A program made the position numbers and the translations under genes. From Luteolibacter yonseiensis (GTDB lineage: Bacteria; Verrucomicrobiota; Verrucomicrobiia; Verrucomicrobiales; Akkermansiaceae): DNA of 64,000 nucleotides. The stretch is from NCBI RefSeq assembly GCF_016595465.1, contig NZ_JAENIK010000004.1, forward strand, positions 372,001 to 436,000, given 5' to 3'. Of this stretch, positions 54,710 through 63,937 are shown in pieces; position 1 is the stretch's first letter; each line of letters starts with the position of its first letter. A model generated the notes under the pieces. The model was not told the origin of the DNA. It made no database searches and worked only from the letters and a program-made list of their open reading frames with translations.

Positions 54710-57700
54710 TCAAGGCGTGGTCTGCACCCGGAAGAATTCTTTTGGTTTTCCGGGATCGATCGTGACGGTCGCCGTGCCCAATCCCGCGCCATCCGTCACG
54801 ACGGTGCCGTGGTTCACCGGGAAGGTGAGCAGGTCGGTGCTGCCACGGACGTAGTAGGTCGTGTTCGCCGCGCCGGAGAAGTTCAGGATGATGTCCCCTC
54901 CGTTCCGCGACCAGGAGACGAGCTGTGGCGTGGCCGAGGCCGGTGCGTTCACGGTGATCGTCACACTCGTTGTCACGCTTCCTCCCGTGCCGGTGACGGT
55001 GATGTTATAGGTCGTCGTGACGGTCGGGTTCACGGTGAAGGTCGCTTTTCCATCGACGATCAGGACGTTGCCGACGGAGGGATCGACGCTCACGGAAGTG
55101 GCGTCCGCACCGAGGCGCAGGCTGATCTCGGAAGACTCGCCCGAATTGATCGTGCTTGCGGAAACCGTGGTCGAGATGATGCCCGTGGACTCGCTCCACC
55201 AGGCGTTCCGGTGCGCGACGATGCGCGAGGTATCGATGGTCACCGGTGCATCCGGATCGACATTCGGCACCTCGTCCAGGACAGTGTCATACACGGCGAT
55301 CTCGTCGATCTGGCCCTTCCAGAAATTCCCCGTCAGGGTCTTGTGGACGCCGATGGTCCATGCGCCGTTGGACGCTTCCAACAGCAGGTTCGGGTCGAAC
55401 TCGGAACCATCGGGATTCTTTCCGTCCTTCGAGGTTCCGGCATACTCGCCATCGACATACCAGCGGATCTCATTGGTGATCGCGTTCGCCACGATGACGA
55501 GGTGCGCCCATTCGCGGGCCGGGACCTTCGTGTCCGCATCCTTCCTGACACCCGCGCCCAGCACCGAACGGATCGTGCCGCTTTCGTCCACGGAAATGAT
55601 CAGGCGTCCCGTGCCGTTAAGGTCCTGCTGGGCGACGATGGCCCTGTTGGCGGAACCGCCGGCGACGGGCTCGGCGCGGACGATCGCCTCGATGGTGAAG
55701 CCGGTGTCGACCTCGCCCAGGCTCAGGATGCGATCGGCGATCACTCCCTGCGCGCCATCGAAGGTGGCGGCTCCGTCGACGAATCCGGTGGCACCGGAGC
55801 TCACGGAGGTGGTCAGCGGAGTTCCGTTGTGCGGTGCGGCATTCTCCGCGGAGTCCACGATGAGGTTCGATCCCGACTGCTCGTTGAACCGGAACCAGGC
55901 GACCGGATTGTCAAGACGCACTTGTCCTGAAAAGGCGGTTTCCTCTGCGGCGGCGCCCGCGGTCCTGGTGACCTCATCGATCGAGTTTTCCGCTTTCAAC
56001 GTGACATTCGCCCCCTCGGCGGTGGACACGTCCACGAAGCCGGTCAGCGCGCCGCTGTTGGGAATTTCCGTTCCGTTGGAATCCAGCGTGATCGTCGTCG
56101 GCGTTGGGAAAGCGCCTGGGGAGACGCGCCAGTGGAGACGCACCTGGCCGGTGCCGGGCAGGGTGGTCTTTTCAAATCCGAGGATGACCGGCGCGGTCAG
56201 CTGCTGGTAGGTCACCGTGAAATCCTGGGTGTAGGTGCCGCCGGTACCGGTGGCGGTGGCGCGATAGGTCTTCGTGGCGGTGGGGAACACGGAATACGTC
56301 CCGACGCCGTCGTGCAGTTCGACATTCACGCCATCGATCGAAAGCTGGTTCACATCCGCGCCGGCGCGCACCGTCAGAACCACTTCACCGCCGGTGGTGA
56401 CCGTTGGGGACGATCCTTTGAACGAAATGATCCCGGAGGTTTTCGCATACCAGGAGCTGTGGTGTCCCGCCACGGTGGAATCCGCCACGTCACCATCACC
56501 ATTCGGATCATCCAGCAATTTCGGATAGATCGCGACATCGTCGATGTCACCCTTCCAGAATTCTGATGAAAGCGATTTGCCGGAACCGATGACCCAGTTG
56601 CCATTGGAGGTTTCCAGAATGAAATCCTTGGTGAATGACGAGCCGTCCGGGTTCACCCCGTCGAGCGAGGAACCGATTTTCACACCATCCAGATACCAGC
56701 GGATTTCCGCGGTGCCGGGGGTGCCGGTGAGGCCGGCGTCCACCACGAGGACCAGGTGGGCCCAGCGGTCGGTGTCGAGTTTTTCATCCGCCTCCTTGCG
56801 TTCCGCAGGCACGTTCGGCGCGCCTTCCGCCGTCGGGGTCGCAACGCCGACCTGGCTGTAGATGGTGCCGTTTTCCGAAATGCCGAGGATGGCGCGGCCC
56901 ACGCCGTTCACATCCGTTTGCGAGACAAGGACATGGTTGCCGGAAGCTCCCGTACGGCGGCGCACCACGGTTTCGACCGAAAATCCCTTGCGCAGGTCCG
57001 GCGCGGCCAGCGTGCCGATGTTCAGGATCGGGTTGCTGGTCACCGCGCTGCCGCCTTCGAAGGCGCCGGTGCCGTCGATGAAGCTCGTGCCGCCCGTCAC
57101 CGGAGATCCGAGCAACGACCCGTCATGCGGTGCGGCGCTTTCCGAGGAATCCGTCAGCAGCGTGGAGCCGGCGAATTCATTGAAGCGGAACCAGGCGGTT
57201 GGAGAATCCCCGCGCACCGTCGCCGTGAACGAGTTGTCCGCTTCCACGGCGGAAGTGACGCTTACCGAGCCCGTATTGTTGGCCGCGACGAGCTTGAAGC
57301 CGTCGACACCGGCCGGAATGTCCGCGAATCCGATCAACCCTGAAGGCGTGTAAACCGTCGATTCGTCGGCGGCGTTCTTGACGACCAGCGTGGTGGGATT
57401 CGCCAGGCCTCCTTCCGACACATTCCAGTGCAGGCGGACCTTGTTGCTGGAGGGAAGCTTGGTCACATGGAAACCTTTCACCACCGGAGCGGTGAGCTTC
57501 AGCGGCGTGACGTCGTATGCGTTCCAGAACAGCGCGCGGGTGACGGTGCCTTGCAGGTTCTGCGTGTCGTCCACATCGAACGGCGGTCCGAAGGCGCTGG
57601 AGGCGTTGTTTCCTGACAAGCCGCCAAGGTTCGCCCTGCCGAGAGTCTTGACCGAAAGCGTGTCATTTCCCGACCAGTTTCCCGGCGTGCCGGAGATTGC

Positions 57701-58255
57701 GAAGGAGTTCAGCAACGCGGAACCACCTTCTTCTGCAACCTTCAGCTCGAGCGTGCCGGCGTGGTTCCACGAGACGGAAACGGAATAGGCGGTGTTCGCC
57801 AGCAGTTTCCCGGAAGAGCTCTGCACCGCGATGGTGTTCAGCGTGGTGTCGTTCAACCCCGTGGGCAGGGCAGCGTCCGACGCGCCCTGTTTTCCCACGA
57901 AGGACGGCACACCGTTGATCAGATAGAGGCCAGAGCCGTTTGAAGTGGCTCCGACCTCGATCAGCAGCCGCGTGCCGTTGAGATCCGCGGCGGTGGGAAC
58001 GAATTCAATATTGAAGGTGAATCCCTTCACATGCTCCGCGGTGTCGAGTACGGGGATCTTCGAGAGGTGGCCGGCGACATCCGCCGGGCCGCTGCCGCCA
58101 TCGTTGACCACACCCACCACATTGCTGTCGTAAAGAAGGGAGAGGTCGGCAGGGGTGAGGTTGACCAGGATCTCAGCCTCTGAGTCCGCCGTGCCGAGGA
58201 ACGGCAGCGCCGTCGCCAAGGTCAGGACATTGAAAAAATTTCGGGGAGCATGCAT
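54710..58255 (-). CDS. Large secreted protein with two LamG (concanavalin-like) modules
   Basis: A 1,181-residue protein with a signal peptide (FNVLTLATALPFLGTADSEA). An N-terminal domain is followed by a duplicated module: an Ig-like stretch (KVRLHWNVSEGGLANPTTLV / QVRLHWRVSPGAFPTPTTIT), then a LamG-type domain opening with AWFRFNEFAGSTLLTDSSES / AWFRFNEQSGSNLIVDSAEN. The two copies are ~433 residues apart. The C-terminus (GAANTTYYVRGSTDLLTFPV ... PKEFFRVQTTP) is common in verrucomicrobial secreted proteins. Carbohydrate or surface binding is inferred. It heads the minus-strand polysaccharide-type gene set. Confidence 0.9.
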   Translation of the reverse strand: MHAPRNFFNVLTLATALPFLGTADSEAEILVNLTPADLSLLYDSNVVGVVNDGGSGPADVAGHLSKIPVLDTAEHVKGFTFNIEFVPTAADLNGTRLLIEVGATSNGSGLYLINGVPSFVGKQGASDAALPTGLNDTTLNTIAVQSSSGKLLANTAYSVSVSWNHAGTLELKVAEEGGSALLNSFAISGTPGNWSGNDTLSVKTLGRANLGGLSGNNASSAFGPPFDVDDTQNLQGTVTRALFWNAYDVTPLKLTAPVVKGFHVTKLPSSNKVRLHWNVSEGGLANPTTLVVKNAADESTVYTPSGLIGFADIPAGVDGFKLVAANNTGSVSVTSAVEADNSFTATVRGDSPTAWFRFNEFAGSTLLTDSSESAAPHDGSLLGSPVTGGTSFIDGTGAFEGGSAVTSNPILNIGTLAAPDLRKGFSVETVVRRRTGASGNHVLVSQTDVNGVGRAILGISENGTIYSQVGVATPTAEGAPNVPAERKEADEKLDTDRWAHLVLVVDAGLTGTPGTAEIRWYLDGVKIGSSLDGVNPDGSSFTKDFILETSNGNWVIGSGKSLSSEFWKGDIDDVAIYPKLLDDPNGDGDVADSTVAGHHSSWYAKTSGIISFKGSSPTVTTGGEVVLTVRAGADVNQLSIDGVNVELHDGVGTYSVFPTATKTYRATATGTGGTYTQDFTVTYQQLTAPVILGFEKTTLPGTGQVRLHWRVSPGAFPTPTTITLDSNGTEIPNSGALTGFVDVSTAEGANVTLKAENSIDEVTRTAGAAAEETAFSGQVRLDNPVAWFRFNEQSGSNLIVDSAENAAPHNGTPLTTSVSSGATGFVDGAATFDGAQGVIADRILSLGEVDTGFTIEAIVRAEPVAGGSANRAIVAQQDLNGTGRLIISVDESGTIRSVLGAGVRKDADTKVPAREWAHLVIVANAITNEIRWYVDGEYAGTSKDGKNPDGSEFDPNLLLEASNGAWTIGVHKTLTGNFWKGQIDEIAVYDTVLDEVPNVDPDAPVTIDTSRIVAHRNAWWSESTGIISTTVSASTINSGESSEISLRLGADATSVSVDPSVGNVLIVDGKATFTVNPTVTTTYNITVTGTGGSVTTSVTITVNAPASATPQLVSWSRNGGDIILNFSGAANTTYYVRGSTDLLTFPVNHGTVVTDGAGLGTATVTIDPGKPKEFFRVQTTP

Positions 58256-58407
58256 GAAAGTTAAATAATTTGGTATGATTTACAGAGCCAGAACCGCCGG
58301 AGGGTGGTGATGTGGGGGCAGGAACCCGGTGGATCGCTTCCTGCTTTCTGAAATCCCGTGAATCGGGTCTTTCCTTCTCGCGCTTGTGAAAAAGCCGAGG
58401 TTGCGGA

Positions 58408-58449
58408 CTTGCCAGGATGGCTGCCTCGTAAGGCTCAACATCTGGCAAG
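58408..58449 (-). other. Nested hairpin in the leader of the LamG operon
   Basis: CTTGCCAGGATG (58408-58419) pairs with CATCTGGCAAG (58439-58449) with one bulged G. Inside it GCCT-cgta-AGGC forms a second stem (58423-58434). It lies 153-194 bases upstream of the LamG ATG and is in that gene's presumed leader. It matches no riboswitch I recognise. Confidence 0.5.
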
Positions 58450-58633
58450 CGGCGACGACCCCACCGCGCCTTAACTTGGCGTAGGCAGTGCCGACGGGCT
58501 AATCTTGCCTGAAAAAAGCAGGATAGTCAAGTATGCGAATGAGAAAATTTTATTTGTTTTATTTCGCTTATTATAAGTAACTTAAATCATGGACGATAGC
58601 GTCAAATTCAAGAAAAATAGGAATAAATCGCAA

Positions 58634-58663
58634 TTACATTATCAATTTACCTGTTTTTATAAT
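58634..58663 (+). promoter_or_regulatory. Candidate sigma-70-type promoter for the sulfatase series
   Basis: TTACAT (58634-58639) and a perfect TATAAT (58658-58663), 18 bases apart, lie in the AT-rich stretch ~260 bases before the first sulfatase ATG. The -35 match is only partial and the long leader is unexplained. Confidence 0.45.
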
Positions 58664-58920
58664 GTATTTAATTGACCTACCAATTGGTTCGCTTAAGCTG
58701 CGCTCGCAGCGCGGCGCGGCACTATCGCTCCACGATATCAACGCGAATCACGCACCGCTCCACGGGACCTCCCGGAGCACACCGCGTCATTCGGGCGCAA
58801 GACGGAGAAAGACCAGTCCACTGGATACCGCCGTCTGGTTTTCCCACACCCTTGAATCTCCGAGGGCAACTTCTTCCGCCATCAGGTGGTTTAAGACCGT
58901 CCCTTTCCACCATCCCTTTT

Positions 58921-60294
58921 ATGAAATTCCGAATCCTCGTATCGTTCCTGTTCTCGCTTCCGCTGTTCGCGGAGCCGGTGAAACCCAACATCATCTATCT
59001 GCTCGCCGACGACCTCGGCGGCAACGACGTCGGCTGGCGGAACCCTGAAATCAAGACCGCCAACCTCGACAAACTCGCCAACAGCGGCGCAAAACTCGAC
59101 CAATACTACGTGCAGCCCGTCTGCTCCCCCACCCGCGGGGCGCTGATGACGGGGAGATACCCTTTCCGCTATGGGTTCCAAACCGGCGTCGTCCGCCCGT
59201 GGGCGCAATACGGCCTGCCCCTTGAAGAACAGATCCTGCCACAGGGACTCAAGAAGGCGGGATATGAAACGGCCATCACCGGCAAGTGGCATCTCGGCCA
59301 TTTCAAACCTCCCTACCTGCCGACCAACCGTGGCTTCGACCACCAGTACGGCCACTACAACGGCGCGCTCGATTACTTCACCCATGTGCGCGACGACGGG
59401 TTCGACTGGCACAAGGACGACAAGGAAAACCATGACGAGGGATACTCCACCGAGCTCGTCGGCAAGGAGGCCGCCCGCCTCGTCCGCGAACGCGACAAAT
59501 CCAAGCCGCTGTTCCTCTACGTCCCCTTCAACGGCGTCCACAGTCCTCATCAGGTGCCGGACCGCTATCTGACCCTTTACCCGAATCTGACGGGCAACCG
59601 GAAAATCTACGCTGCGATGATCACCGCGCTCGATGACGCCGTGGGCGAGATCGTCAAGGCCATCGACGACGAGAAGCTGCGCGAAAACACGCTCATCATT
59701 TTCTCCAGCGACAACGGTGGCCCGAATCCGAAGAAACTCTCGGACAACGGCCGGCTCCGCGCGGGCAAGGGCAGCGTCTATGACGGCGGCGTGAAAGTGG
59801 CAGCGTTCGCCACGTGGCCGGCGAAAATCAAGGCTGGCAGCTCGATCTCCACACCGCTCCATGTCGCGGATTGGTATCCCACCCTGCTGAAGCTCACGGG
59901 ATCCGGCAACGAACAGAAACTCCCCGTCGATGGCCGCGACATCCTGCCCGTCCTGACCGAAGGCGGCACCATCGCGGACCGGGAGATCCTCATCAACACC
60001 AACCCGAAAGGAGGTGCCATCCGCATCGGCGATTGGAAACTCGTCGTCAACGGCGGCGCGCGCATCGCCGAGGACGAAGCCGGGAAAGCGGAAGGTAAAG
60101 CGGGCGACACCAAGATCGAGCTCTTCAATCTCGCCACCGACGTTTCGGAAAAGACCGACGTTTCCGCCGCGAATCCTGACAAGGTAAAGCAGCTCCGGGA
60201 ACGCTACGATGCTCTCGCCGCCCAAGCCGTCGCCCCGAAGAGCGAGGCCAAGCCCGCCGGATTCAAATCCCCCGCCGTCTGGGGACAATTCTGA
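58921..60294 (+). CDS. Sulfatase, arylsulfatase B-like
   Basis: A 457-residue secreted sulfatase from the ATG at 58921, where a signal peptide (KFRILVSFLFSLPLFAEP) begins; the frame is open upstream but without coding signal. Metal-binding LLADDLGGNDVGW is followed by FGly motif C68-S-P-T-R (PVCSPTRGALMTGRYPFRYG), TGKWHLGHF and SSDNGGPNP. The layout resembles arylsulfatase B/N-acetylgalactosamine-4-sulfatase-type enzymes (S1 family), so a sulfated glycan is the likely substrate. It is the first of three plus-strand sulfatase genes, 11 bases before the next. Confidence 0.95.
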   Translation: MKFRILVSFLFSLPLFAEPVKPNIIYLLADDLGGNDVGWRNPEIKTANLDKLANSGAKLDQYYVQPVCSPTRGALMTGRYPFRYGFQTGVVRPWAQYGLPLEEQILPQGLKKAGYETAITGKWHLGHFKPPYLPTNRGFDHQYGHYNGALDYFTHVRDDGFDWHKDDKENHDEGYSTELVGKEAARLVRERDKSKPLFLYVPFNGVHSPHQVPDRYLTLYPNLTGNRKIYAAMITALDDAVGEIVKAIDDEKLRENTLIIFSSDNGGPNPKKLSDNGRLRAGKGSVYDGGVKVAAFATWPAKIKAGSSISTPLHVADWYPTLLKLTGSGNEQKLPVDGRDILPVLTEGGTIADREILINTNPKGGAIRIGDWKLVVNGGARIAEDEAGKAEGKAGDTKIELFNLATDVSEKTDVSAANPDKVKQLRERYDALAAQAVAPKSEAKPAGFKSPAVWGQF

Positions 60295-60305
60295 CCTTCT
60301 CTCCC

Positions 60306-61706
60306 ATGAAATTCCTTTCTCCGCTCATCCTTCTTGTCAGCGCGGCGGCCGCGTTCGCCCAAACCGAAAAGAAGCCGAACATCCTCGTCATCGCCGCGGA
60401 CGACCTGAACCACTGGGTCTCCTACACCGGCCGCAATCCGCAGACGGTCACCCCGAACATCGACAAGCTTTCCGCACGCGGCGTCAGTTTCACCAACAGC
60501 CACTGCGCCGCCCCCGTCTGCAACGCGTCCCGCGCCTCCCTGCTCTCCGGCCTGCGTCCGAACCAGACGGGCGTGTATGGAAATGGCGACGACTGGCGCA
60601 AGGTCGTCGCCCCGGAACTGTCCCTCATCAGCACGTTCCGCAAGGCGGGCTACGTCACGCTCGGCTCGGGAAAACTCTACCACGGCGGATTCGACCGGAC
60701 TTCGGAATGGGATGATTACCTGAAGGACGAAGGCCCGCTCGGCCCGCAGCCGGATGGCGACAAGGGCGTGGGTGGCATCCGTTTCGGCGTGATCAATGCC
60801 GACGACTCGGAACTGAGCGACCACCGCATCGTGGATTACGGCATCTCCCAGCTTGGGAAAAAACACGACAAGCCGTTTCTCCTGACCGTGGGCCTCCACA
60901 AGCCGCACATGCCGTGGTTCGTGCCGAAGAAGTATTTCGACCTGCATCCGCTCGACAGCATCAAGCTGCCACCGGTTCAGGAGAATGATCTGTCCGACAT
61001 CCCGCCTGCCGGAGTCGCCATCGCCCAGCCCAACGGCGATCACAAAAAAATACTGGATTCCGGCCGCTGGAAGGAAGCCATCCAGGCCTACCTCGCCGCG
61101 GTTTCCTATGCGGATGCGGAGATCGGCAGGCTGCTGGACGCCCTGGCATCTTCGGAACACGCGGACGACACCATCGTCGTGCTCTTCGGCGACCACGGCT
61201 GGCACTTCGGCGAGAAGGAACACTGGCGGAAGTTCTCCCTCTGGGAGGAAGCGACCCGCGCGCCGCTCATCTGGGTCGCGCCGGGTGTGTCCAAGGCGGG
61301 CACGATCAGCAAGCGGCCCGTCGATTTCATGAACATCTACCCCACCCTCACCGATCTCGCCGGCATCCCCACCCCGGCACACGTGAAGGCCGGAAGCCTG
61401 CGGCCCCTGCTCGCGAACCCCGAAGCCGAATGGTCCGGCCACGCTCTCACGACCTGGTTGAAGGGCAACCACTCCATCCGCACCGGCCAATGGCGCTACA
61501 CCCGCTATGCGGACGGTTCTGAGGAACTCTACGATGAGGAGAAAGATCCCTACGAATGGAAAAACCTCGCGAAGAACAGCGAGTTCGACTCCGTAAAGGC
61601 AGGATTCCAAAAACTCCTGCCAACCGAGGACAAACCCGGTCTCGGCAAGCCCGGCAGTGGCAAGGGCGGCGGCGGAAAACGCAAGCAGAACGAGGACGCG
61701 GACTGA
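60306..61706 (+). CDS. Sulfatase, iduronate-2-sulfatase-like
   Basis: A 466-residue secreted sulfatase (signal KFLSPLILLVSAAAAFAQ). The FGly motif is the alanine variant C72-N-A-S-R (VCNASRASLLSGLRPNQTGV), typical of iduronate-2-sulfatase-like subfamilies. AADDLNHWV, GLHKPHMPWFVPKKYF and FGDHGWHFGEKEHWRKFSLW are matching family motifs. It ends in a Gly/Lys-rich tail (KPGSGKGGGGKRKQNEDAD). It is tightly linked to the preceding sulfatase and 45 bases before the next, suggesting stepwise desulfation of one polymer. Confidence 0.95.
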   Translation: MKFLSPLILLVSAAAAFAQTEKKPNILVIAADDLNHWVSYTGRNPQTVTPNIDKLSARGVSFTNSHCAAPVCNASRASLLSGLRPNQTGVYGNGDDWRKVVAPELSLISTFRKAGYVTLGSGKLYHGGFDRTSEWDDYLKDEGPLGPQPDGDKGVGGIRFGVINADDSELSDHRIVDYGISQLGKKHDKPFLLTVGLHKPHMPWFVPKKYFDLHPLDSIKLPPVQENDLSDIPPAGVAIAQPNGDHKKILDSGRWKEAIQAYLAAVSYADAEIGRLLDALASSEHADDTIVVLFGDHGWHFGEKEHWRKFSLWEEATRAPLIWVAPGVSKAGTISKRPVDFMNIYPTLTDLAGIPTPAHVKAGSLRPLLANPEAEWSGHALTTWLKGNHSIRTGQWRYTRYADGSEELYDEEKDPYEWKNLAKNSEFDSVKAGFQKLLPTEDKPGLGKPGSGKGGGGKRKQNEDAD

Positions 61707-61751
61707 CCGCGCGACACCCCATTCACACCCACATCATCTTTTTCCATCTTC

Positions 61752-63821
61752 ATGAAAACCATCCATCTTCTCGCGGGCACCCTGCTCGCCACCCTCAGCC
61801 CGCTTTTCGCCCAAACGGAAAAACCGAACATCGTCGTCCTTCTCGTGGATGACATGGGTTGGTCGGACCTCGGTTGTTACGGCAGCGAACTGAAAACCCC
61901 GAACATCGACCAGCTCGCGAAGGACGGCCTGCGCTTCACGCAGTTCTACAATGGCGCGCGCTGCTGCCCCACCCGGGCCTCGCTGCTGACGGGACTCTAC
62001 GCCCACCAGGCGGGCGTCGGCCACATGACGGAAGAACGCAAGGACGAATCCGGGAAAACCTACCCGGGCTACAGCGGCCGCCTGAACGACACCTCCGTGA
62101 CCATCCCTGAAGTGCTCGGCGAAGCGGGATACTTCACCGCGATGACCGGGAAATGGCACGTCGGACAGAACCACGGCGTGACGCCGGACCAGCGCGGGTT
62201 CCAGCGCACGCTCACCGCGGCCGCAGGCGGATTCTTTTTCCCCGAGGCGAAGAACGCCCGGCTCTTCTACAACGGCAAGGACATCGGCAGCAACGGCGAG
62301 CCCCTGCCCAAGGACTGGTATTCCAGCGACCTGTGGACGTCCTTCGGCCTGAAATTCATCGACGAGGCCATCGCCGCCAAAAAGCCGTTTTTCCTCTACA
62401 CCGGTCACAACGCGCCGCATTTCCCGCTGCAGGCCCCCGCCGAGGACATCGCCCGCTGGCGCGGAAAATTCAAGAAAGGCTGGGACAAGCTCCGCGAGGA
62501 GCGCTACCAACGCCAGATCGCCGCAGGCCTCGTCGATAAAAGCTGGCCGCTCTCGCCACGTCCTGCGGAAGTGCCCGCCTGGGATAGCCTCACCCCCGAG
62601 CAACAGGACCGCTACGACCACCTGATGGCCGTCTACGCCGCCGTGCTGGAACGCATGGACCGCGCCGTCGGCGATCTCGTGAACGGCCTCAAGCAGCGCG
62701 GCCAGCTCGACAACACGCTCATCCTCTTCCTCAGCGACAACGGCGGCAATGCGGAGGCCGGCGTGCAAGGCCGGTCCGACGGCAGGAACCTCGGCGATGT
62801 GGATTCCACCGTCTTCATCGGCCAGTGCTGGGCCACGCTGAACAACACGCCGTTCACCCGCTACAAGCACTACACCGACGAAGGCGGCATCTCGACACCG
62901 CTCATCGCCCACTGGCCGAAGGGCATCGCCGCCCACCAACGCGGCGCGCTTGAAAAACAGCCCGGTCACATCATCGACATCCTCGCCACTTGTGTTGACG
63001 TGGCCGGTGCCGCCTACCCGGAAACATTCAAGGGCAAGGCCATCACCCCGCGCGCCGGCATCAGCCTGCAACCCGCGTTCAAGCACGAGAAACTCGCCCG
63101 CACCCAACCGCTTTTCTGGGAACACGAAGGCAACCGCGCCGTCCGCTACGGAGACCTGAAACTCGTCGCCCTCGAAAACCAACCCTGGCGTCTCTACGAC
63201 CTCGCCACCGACCGCAGCGAGCAGAACGACCTCGCGTCCTCGCGGCCAGAGGTCGTGAAATCCCTTTCCGAAAAATGGCAGGGCTGGGCCTCTGCATCGA
63301 ACGTCCTGCCCCTCGGCGCATGGCGTGGTAAAAACAACGGCCAGGATGCGAAACCGAACAAGAACACCCGCTTCACCCTCAAGAACGGCGAGAAACTCCA
63401 GCGCAGCGCCGCTCCGGACGTCGCCAACCGCAGCCTGGACCTCACCGCGAAGTTCACCGCCACCGGTGAGGATGGTGTCATCATCTCCCAAGGCGGGGCG
63501 AATCTCGGCTACTCGCTCTCGATCAACAAAGGCAAACTCACGTTTTTCCTCCGCAGTCCGGGAAACATCAGCAGCGTTTCCCTGGACGAACCCGTCGGCG
63601 GAACGGTGACGGCCGTCGCGTCCCTGAAGGCGGATGGCACGACCACCCTCTCCGTCGGTGAAAAACAAGCCTCCGGCAAACGGGCGGGTCTCATTTCCGC
63701 CACACCGAAGGACGGCCTGGTAGTGGGTGGCGACGATGCCGCACCGGTCGGCCCTTACGAAAAAGCCGTTCCGTTCAAGGGGGAGATCGAATCGGTGGAA
63801 CTGGTGCTGGGGGCGAGATGA
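61752..63821 (+). CDS. Arylsulfatase with C-terminal sandwich domain
   Basis: A 689-residue secreted sulfatase (signal TIHLLAGTLLATLSPLFAQ). LVDDMGWSDLGCYG is the metal site, C71-C72-P-T-R the FGly motif (GARCCPTRASLLTGLY, Cys71 modified), and MTGKWHVGQNHG and LSDNGGNAE follow. The catalytic part resembles arylsulfatase A-type enzymes. After ~530 an extra beta-sandwich (LDLTAKFTATGEDGVIISQG; LVVGGDDAAPVGPYEKAVPF) parallels the end of the sulfatase at 48555-50405, suggesting a shared binding module. Confidence 0.95.
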   Translation: MKTIHLLAGTLLATLSPLFAQTEKPNIVVLLVDDMGWSDLGCYGSELKTPNIDQLAKDGLRFTQFYNGARCCPTRASLLTGLYAHQAGVGHMTEERKDESGKTYPGYSGRLNDTSVTIPEVLGEAGYFTAMTGKWHVGQNHGVTPDQRGFQRTLTAAAGGFFFPEAKNARLFYNGKDIGSNGEPLPKDWYSSDLWTSFGLKFIDEAIAAKKPFFLYTGHNAPHFPLQAPAEDIARWRGKFKKGWDKLREERYQRQIAAGLVDKSWPLSPRPAEVPAWDSLTPEQQDRYDHLMAVYAAVLERMDRAVGDLVNGLKQRGQLDNTLILFLSDNGGNAEAGVQGRSDGRNLGDVDSTVFIGQCWATLNNTPFTRYKHYTDEGGISTPLIAHWPKGIAAHQRGALEKQPGHIIDILATCVDVAGAAYPETFKGKAITPRAGISLQPAFKHEKLARTQPLFWEHEGNRAVRYGDLKLVALENQPWRLYDLATDRSEQNDLASSRPEVVKSLSEKWQGWASASNVLPLGAWRGKNNGQDAKPNKNTRFTLKNGEKLQRSAAPDVANRSLDLTAKFTATGEDGVIISQGGANLGYSLSINKGKLTFFLRSPGNISSVSLDEPVGGTVTAVASLKADGTTTLSVGEKQASGKRAGLISATPKDGLVVGGDDAAPVGPYEKAVPFKGEIESVELVLGAR

Positions 63822-63827
63822 GAGTGC

Positions 63828-63921
63828 GGCAGGATGACAACAGGCGGGACAAGACCGCAGGCCGGAGAGGCCTGCGGACATTCCGCAGCAAGATCCATCT
63901 CTCCGGAGCCGTTGTCCTGCC
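63828..63921. other. Multi-branched intergenic structure between secreted-protein genes
   Basis: GGCAGGA-tga-CAAC (63828-63841) pairs with GTTGTCCTGCC (63911-63921), leaving a three-base bulge. Inside lies a perfect 9-bp hairpin CCGCAGGCC-ggaga-GGCCTGCGG (63855-63877), with a further TGCGG/CCGCA repeat as an alternative. No T-tract follows. It could be a 5' leader structure of the next gene or a repeat element. Confidence 0.5.
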
Positions 63922-63937
63922 CTTCACACTTCCGACC

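Larger units (their letters stand above)
58256..58920. other. Divergent intergenic region of about 665 bp
   Basis: It separates the minus-strand LamG operon from the plus-strand sulfatases. It holds a nested hairpin (58408-58449), an AT-rich stretch from ~58510 to ~58670 with a promoter-like pair, and a GC-rich stretch 58680-58920 that has an open frame continuous with the sulfatase but no coding signature. No gene was recognised. Confidence 0.6.

Noticed and set aside
58256..58510. Cyclic-di-GMP or cobalamin riboswitch in the LamG leader
   Set aside because: Core motifs of these classes are missing; only the nested hairpin was retained as a feature.
58672..58920. Upstream extension of the first sulfatase frame
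   Set aside because: The frame is open but Arg/Ser/His-rich without family similarity; the signal peptide starts at 58921, so the extension is treated as leader.
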